Of a stretch of 37,583 nucleotides of DNA, positions 33,196-37,583 are shown in pieces. This stretch comes from an uncultured Blautia sp. (GTDB lineage: Bacteria; Bacillota; Clostridia; Lachnospirales; Lachnospiraceae). The stretch lies in assembly GCA_934378195.1 (NCBI GenBank), contig CAKRPO010000017.1, positions 1 to 37,583 on the forward strand, read 5' to 3'. Below the pieces are notes generated by a model that searched no databases, was not told where the DNA came from, and saw nothing but the letters and a program-made list of their open reading frames with translations. Position 1 is the stretch's first letter; the number at the start of each line of letters is the position of its first letter. The position numbers and the translations under genes are program-made.

Positions 33196-33233
33196 AAAAT
33201 TAAATTAAATATCATTATAAGGAGAACGTACAT

Positions 33234-33737
33234 ATGAGCGATCTTTATTCAGAGTTACTGGTAAAGAAGAATCCGACAGCACAGGATGCCGTAATAAAAT
33301 ACGGACTGATCGTGCTGACGGTTCTGGCAGTTTTGGCAGGGCTGTTTATTACTCCGATTTTTCTGGTTGTTGCAATTGCCCTTGGAGTGGCATGCTATTT
33401 TGTAATTCCGCGGACAGATCTGGAGTATGAATATCTGTTTGTAAACGGAGAGTTTGACATTGATATGGTCATGGCCAAATCCAAACGTAAAAAAGTCATG
33501 TCTATGAAGTTAAGTGAAGTTGATCTGGTGGCGCCGCTTGATTCACATCGAATGGATTATTACAATGGAAACAGCCGTATGAAAACGTTGGATTATTCTT
33601 CAGGAAACCCGCAGCACAAACGTTTTGCAGTAATCACAAAAAACGGTGGAGAAAACAGTAAGATTATTATAGAACCAGATGAGCAGATGGCACAGGCTAT
33701 CAAAAATTCAGCTCCGAGCAAAGTTTTTTTGGATTGA
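33234..33737 (+). CDS. Small membrane protein, probably DUF6106 family
   Basis: The 167-residue protein has a soluble N-terminus (MSDLYSELLVKKNPTAQDAVIKY), two close membrane helices spanning about residues 23-58, and a C-terminal soluble domain starting PRTDLEYEYLFVNGEFDIDMVMAKSKRKKVMSM. From memory this is the pattern of DUF6106, common in Lachnospiraceae; function unknown. The C-terminal domain resembles bacterial PH-like membrane-associated folds only loosely. AAGGAGAACGTACAT precedes the ATG. Its stop codon lies inside the -35 box of the guaB promoter, so the two genes are close but separately promoted. Confidence 0.8.
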   Translation: MSDLYSELLVKKNPTAQDAVIKYGLIVLTVLAVLAGLFITPIFLVVAIALGVACYFVIPRTDLEYEYLFVNGEFDIDMVMAKSKRKKVMSMKLSEVDLVAPLDSHRMDYYNGNSRMKTLDYSSGNPQHKRFAVITKNGGENSKIIIEPDEQMAQAIKNSAPSKVFLD

Positions 33738-33762
33738 CACTGTAAGTTATTTTTGTTACACT
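33734..33762 (+). promoter_or_regulatory. Promoter of guaB
   Basis: TTGACA (33734-33739) and TACACT (33757-33762) are 17 bases apart. The -35 contains the stop codon of the upstream gene. The leader is about 35 bases and too short for a riboswitch. Confidence 0.7.
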
Positions 33763-33766
33763 TTGA

Positions 33767-35260
<1,494 letters not shown>

Positions 35261-35281
35261 AAATTGTTTTGATTTTTATTC

Positions 35282-35310
35282 TTGCCAAACTGAATAAAGT
35301 AGTATATTAT
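35282..35310 (+). promoter_or_regulatory. Promoter of the ZTP-riboswitch transcript
   Basis: TTGCCA (35282-35287) and TATTAT (35305-35310), with overlapping TATATT at 35303, are 17 bases apart. It places the RNA start about 25 bases before the aptamer. Confidence 0.5.
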
Positions 35311-35343
35311 GTAATTGTTCGTAGCAATATATTATGATTATAA

Positions 35344-35416
35344 CGACTGCATGACTGGCGGAAGTAGAGTTAACTACAGGGAGTGCAGTAAGTGAATTTG
35401 CCGACCGCCTGGGCAG
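35344..35416 (+). promoter_or_regulatory. ZTP riboswitch (pfl motif) aptamer
   Basis: The conserved halves of the ZTP aptamer are present: GACTGGCG at 35353-35360 and CCGCCTGGGCA at 35405-35415. P1 forms from ACTGCA (35345-35350) and TGCAGT (35384-35389). A small hairpin (GTAG/CTAC, 35364-35377) is followed by AGGGAG. Binding of ZMP/ZTP, which build up when 10-formyl-tetrahydrofolate is short, stabilises the 3' hairpin and should free downstream expression. The genes that follow include AICAR transformylase, the enzyme that uses up ZMP, a classic target of this riboswitch. Confidence 0.93.
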
Positions 35417-35455
35417 CCTGGAAACAGACTACCCAGGCGGTCGCTTTACTTTATT
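35401..35455 (+). terminator. Riboswitch expression platform: terminator
   Basis: GACCGCCTGGG (35403-35413) pairs perfectly with CCCAGGCGGTC (35432-35442), followed by GCTTTACTTTATT. The 5' arm contains the aptamer's conserved CCGCCTGGGCA, so ligand-bound aptamer and terminator cannot form together. Ligand should therefore switch the genes on by antitermination. Confidence 0.88.
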
Positions 35456-35474
35456 ACACTAAAGGAGAATGATC

Positions 35475-36188
35475 ATGGAAAAAATTTCACTGGAAAATGA
35501 ACTGAAAACCAATTCTTATCCGGGCAGAGGAATCATTATCGGACGTTCTGCAGACGGAACAAAAGCAGTTACTGCATACTTTATCATGGGAAGAAGTGAG
35601 AATAGCAGAAACCGTGTATTTGTTACAGATGGTGAGGGAATCCGTACACAGGCATTTGATCCTTCCAAGCTTACAGATCCGAGCCTGATCATTTATGCAC
35701 CGGTTCGTGTGCTGGGAAATAAGACAATCGTGACAAATGGTGACCAGACAGATACGATCTATGAAGGTCTGGATAAACAGCTGACTTTTGAACAGTCTTT
35801 AAGATCACGTGAGTTTGAGCCGGACGGACCGAACTATACACCAAGGATTTCCGGCGTTATGCATATTGAAAATGGAAATTACAGTTATGCAATGTCTATT
35901 CTGAAGAGCGACAATGGCAATCCGGATTCCTGTCTGAGATATACTTATGCATATGAAAAAGCAGTACCGGGTGAGGGACGTTTTATTCATACTTACAAAT
36001 GTGATGGCAATCCGCTTCCAAGCTTTGAGGGTGAACCAAAGCTGGTTGATATCCCGGATGATATGGAAGCATTTACAGAGCTTCTCTGGAACAGCTTAAA
36101 TACAGATAACAAAGTTTCATTGTTTGTACGTTACATTGATATTGCAACAGGAATCTATAATACAAAGATTGTAAACAAAAATCAGTAA
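35475..36188 (+). CDS. IMP cyclohydrolase, PurO-like stand-alone enzyme
   Basis: The 237-residue protein matches the PurO-type IMP cyclohydrolase family, first described in archaea and now known in clostridia: YPGRGIIIGRSADGTKAVTAYFIMGRSENSRNRVF at the N-terminus, DPSLIIYAPVRVLGNKTIVTNGDQTDTI and LRSREFEPDGPNYTPRISGV in the middle. It closes FAICAR to IMP, the last step of de novo purine synthesis. I chose the ATG at 35475, seven bases after GGAG; an ATG at 35469 lies too close to it. It is the first gene under the ZTP riboswitch and lies 16 bases before the AICAR transformylase gene. Confidence 0.92.
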   Translation: MEKISLENELKTNSYPGRGIIIGRSADGTKAVTAYFIMGRSENSRNRVFVTDGEGIRTQAFDPSKLTDPSLIIYAPVRVLGNKTIVTNGDQTDTIYEGLDKQLTFEQSLRSREFEPDGPNYTPRISGVMHIENGNYSYAMSILKSDNGNPDSCLRYTYAYEKAVPGEGRFIHTYKCDGNPLPSFEGEPKLVDIPDDMEAFTELLWNSLNTDNKVSLFVRYIDIATGIYNTKIVNKNQ

Positions 36189-36204
36189 GAAGGAGAGTAC
36201 ATAG

Positions 36205-37389
36205 ATGAAAGAATTACAGTTAAAATACGGATGTAACCCAAATCAGAAACCTTCCAGAATTTACATGGAAGAAGGACAGGATCTTCCAATTAAAGTGCTC
36301 TCCGGCAGACCGGGATATATCAATTTCCTTGATGCATTTAATGGATGGCAGCTTGTACGTGATCTTAAGAAAGCAACCGGACTTCCTGCTGCGACCTCTT
36401 TCAAACATGTTTCACCGGCGGGAGCAGCCGTAGGACTTCCACTGACAGAGACACTGGCAAAGATCTACTGGGTAGATGACATGAACTGGAAAGAATTTTC
36501 ACCACTTGCATGTGCTTATGCGAGAGCCAGAGGCGCAGACAGAATGTCTTCTTTCGGTGATTTTATTTCTCTTTCTGATGTTTGTGACAAAGATACTGCA
36601 ATGTTGATCAAGAGAGAAGTATCTGATGGTGTGATTGCACCAGGGTACACAGAAGAAGCATTGGAAATTCTGAAACAGAAGAAAAAAGGAAATTACAATG
36701 TGATTGAAATCGATCCGGATTATGTACCGGCTCCGCTGGAACACAAACAGGTATTTGGAGTAACCTTTGAACAGGGACGTCAGGAACTTGCAATTGATGA
36801 TGAGCTGATCTCTAACATTGTTACAGATAATAAAGATCTTACAGAAGAAGCAAAGAGAGACCTGAAAGTGTCTCTGATCATTCTGAAATATACACAGTCC
36901 AATTCTGTATGCTTTGTTAAAAATGGACAGGCAATCGGTGTTGGAGCAGGACAGCAGTCCCGTGTACATTGTACCAGACTTGCCGGACAGAAAGCGGATA
37001 ACTGGTTCCTGCGTCAGAGCCCGAAGGTGCTGAATCTTCCATTCAAAGATACGATTAGCCGTGCAGAAAGAGATAATGCAATTGATGTTTACATCGGCGA
37101 GGAATACATGGATGTGCTGGCTGATGGCGCATGGGAAAATGTCTTCACTGAGAAACCGGATGTATTTACAAGAGAAGAGAAGCGGGCGTGGTTGGATCAG
37201 CTTACAGACGTAACACTTGGTTCAGATGCATTTTTCCCATTCAGCGATAATATTGAAAGAGCTTATAAGAGCGGTGTAAAATTCATTGCACAGCCGGGCG
37301 GATCTGTTAGAGATGATGCAGTGATCGAGACCTGTAACAAATATGGAATGGTGATGGCATTTACTGGAATTCGTTTGTTCCATCATTAA
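36205..37389 (+). CDS. purH: AICAR transformylase (PurH-type, transformylase domain only)
   Basis: The 394-residue protein corresponds to the C-terminal formyltransferase half of bifunctional PurH. It turns AICAR into FAICAR with 10-formyl-tetrahydrofolate. The catalytic Lys-His pair is present as SFKHVSPAGAAVG (Lys67, His68). Further marks are YTQSNSVCFVKNGQAIGVGAGQQSRVHCTRLAG and SDAFFPFSDNIERAYKSGVKFIAQPGGSVRDD. The N-terminal IMP cyclohydrolase (MGS-like) half of usual PurH is missing; the separate upstream gene supplies that step. AAGGAGAGTACATAG precedes the ATG. It ends the riboswitch-controlled operon before a strong terminator. Confidence 0.95.
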   Translation: MKELQLKYGCNPNQKPSRIYMEEGQDLPIKVLSGRPGYINFLDAFNGWQLVRDLKKATGLPAATSFKHVSPAGAAVGLPLTETLAKIYWVDDMNWKEFSPLACAYARARGADRMSSFGDFISLSDVCDKDTAMLIKREVSDGVIAPGYTEEALEILKQKKKGNYNVIEIDPDYVPAPLEHKQVFGVTFEQGRQELAIDDELISNIVTDNKDLTEEAKRDLKVSLIILKYTQSNSVCFVKNGQAIGVGAGQQSRVHCTRLAGQKADNWFLRQSPKVLNLPFKDTISRAERDNAIDVYIGEEYMDVLADGAWENVFTEKPDVFTREEKRAWLDQLTDVTLGSDAFFPFSDNIERAYKSGVKFIAQPGGSVRDDAVIETCNKYGMVMAFTGIRLFHH

Positions 37390-37433
37390 AAAGAGTAGAA
37401 ATTTTGAAGAGAAAATAAAGAATTCTTGAATAG

Positions 37434-37467
37434 AAGCTCCCAGTCGTTAGATGACTGGGAGCTTTTT
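37434..37467 (+). terminator. Intrinsic terminator of the purO-like/purH operon
   Basis: AAGCTCCCAGTC (37434-37445) pairs perfectly with GACTGGGAGCTT (37453-37464) around a 7-base loop, ending in five T. Confidence 0.93.
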
Positions 37468-37472
37468 GATAA

Positions 37473-37505
37473 AGAAAAAAGAACCAGGCAATAAACCTGA
37501 TTCTT
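37473..37505 (-). terminator. Terminator of the right-end tRNA-Gly
   Basis: On minus, AAGAATCAGG (37505-37496) pairs with CCTGGTTCTT (37488-37479), one G-U pair, followed by a T-rich tract. It lies 10 bases after the tRNA. Confidence 0.82.
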
Positions 37506-37515
37506 GAATAAAAAG

Positions 37516-37583
37516 AGCGATAGACGGGGCTCGAACCCGCGGTCTCGACCTTGGCAAGGTCGCGCGTTACCAACTACGCCACT
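37516..37583 (-). tRNA. tRNA-Gly (anticodon GCC), 5' end beyond the window
   Basis: The 68 visible bases are identical to the tRNA-Gly(GCC) at 4688-4760: anticodon arm CGACC/GGTCG with loop TTGCCAA, T loop TTCGAGC and 3' acceptor strand CTATCGC. The first five bases of the gene are cut off by the window edge. It lies on the minus strand, so the two copies form a long-range inverted repeat. Confidence 0.95.

Overview
The window looks like chromosomal core genome of a low-GC Gram-positive anaerobe, most likely a member of the Lachnospiraceae (Blautia/Dorea/Mediterraneibacter type; genus not resolvable from sequence alone). The reasons are the Gram-positive replicase PolC, a global regulator CodY, a class III fructose-bisphosphatase, HrcA/CIRCE control of groESL, a type II branched-chain aminotransferase, a stand-alone IMP cyclohydrolase paired with a one-domain AICAR transformylase, and strong sigma-A promoters and AGGAGG-type ribosome sites throughout. 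I identify 32 protein genes (the first one partial) and five tRNA genes (the last one partial). No CRISPR array, rRNA, intact insertion sequence or prophage is visible.

Layout. 1-2.9 kb: the end of a probable alpha/beta hydrolase, a YjbR/MmcQ-alkyltransferase fusion, a cation/proton antiporter and an iron-sulfur-flavoprotein-like oxidoreductase. 2.9-4.8 kb: a tRNA hub (Trp and Ser on minus, two Gly on plus) around serine acetyltransferase, with a possible mobile-element relic beside tRNA-Trp. 4.9-10.8 kb: purine nucleoside phosphorylase, two minus-strand membrane or surface genes, a lysophospholipase-like hydrolase, malQ with a small membrane protein, and a VanZ-like gene. 10.9-13.5 kb: thyA-dfrA (dTMP synthesis and folate recycling) and ilvE. 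13.6-21.7 kb: an xpaC-telA pair, then ispG-polC. 21.8-24.7 kb: fbp and a YARHG-domain surface protein. 24.7-30.7 kb: an XRE regulator divergent from comM-dprA-topA-codY. 31-33 kb: groES-groEL under CIRCE. 33.2-37.4 kb: a small membrane protein, guaB, then a ZTP riboswitch controlling a split purH module (IMP cyclohydrolase plus AICAR transformylase). The window closes inside a second tRNA-Gly(GCC), inverted relative to the first.

How it fits together. Three parts touch nucleotide and one-carbon metabolism: thyA-dfrA recycle folate, the ZTP riboswitch reads out 10-formyl-tetrahydrofolate shortage, and guaB, purO-like, purH and deoD handle purines. CodY, encoded here, appears to have sites both before ilvE (13 of 15 bases match the consensus) and before its own gene (14 of 15), so a regulator and a likely target can be read in one window.

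The most interesting unexplained signals are non-coding: a 36-bp palindromic repeat present three times, a family of GTTAC-stem hairpins in leaders, two divergent promoter pairs that share one -35 box, a probable leaderless vanZ-like gene, a dyad between the XRE gene and comM, and a structured region with a perfect 18-bp palindrome inside a promoter downstream of groEL. I did not find a convincing wholly new multi-gene system; most genes belong to well-known families. All calls rest on reading the sequence and remembered family knowledge; no database search was possible.
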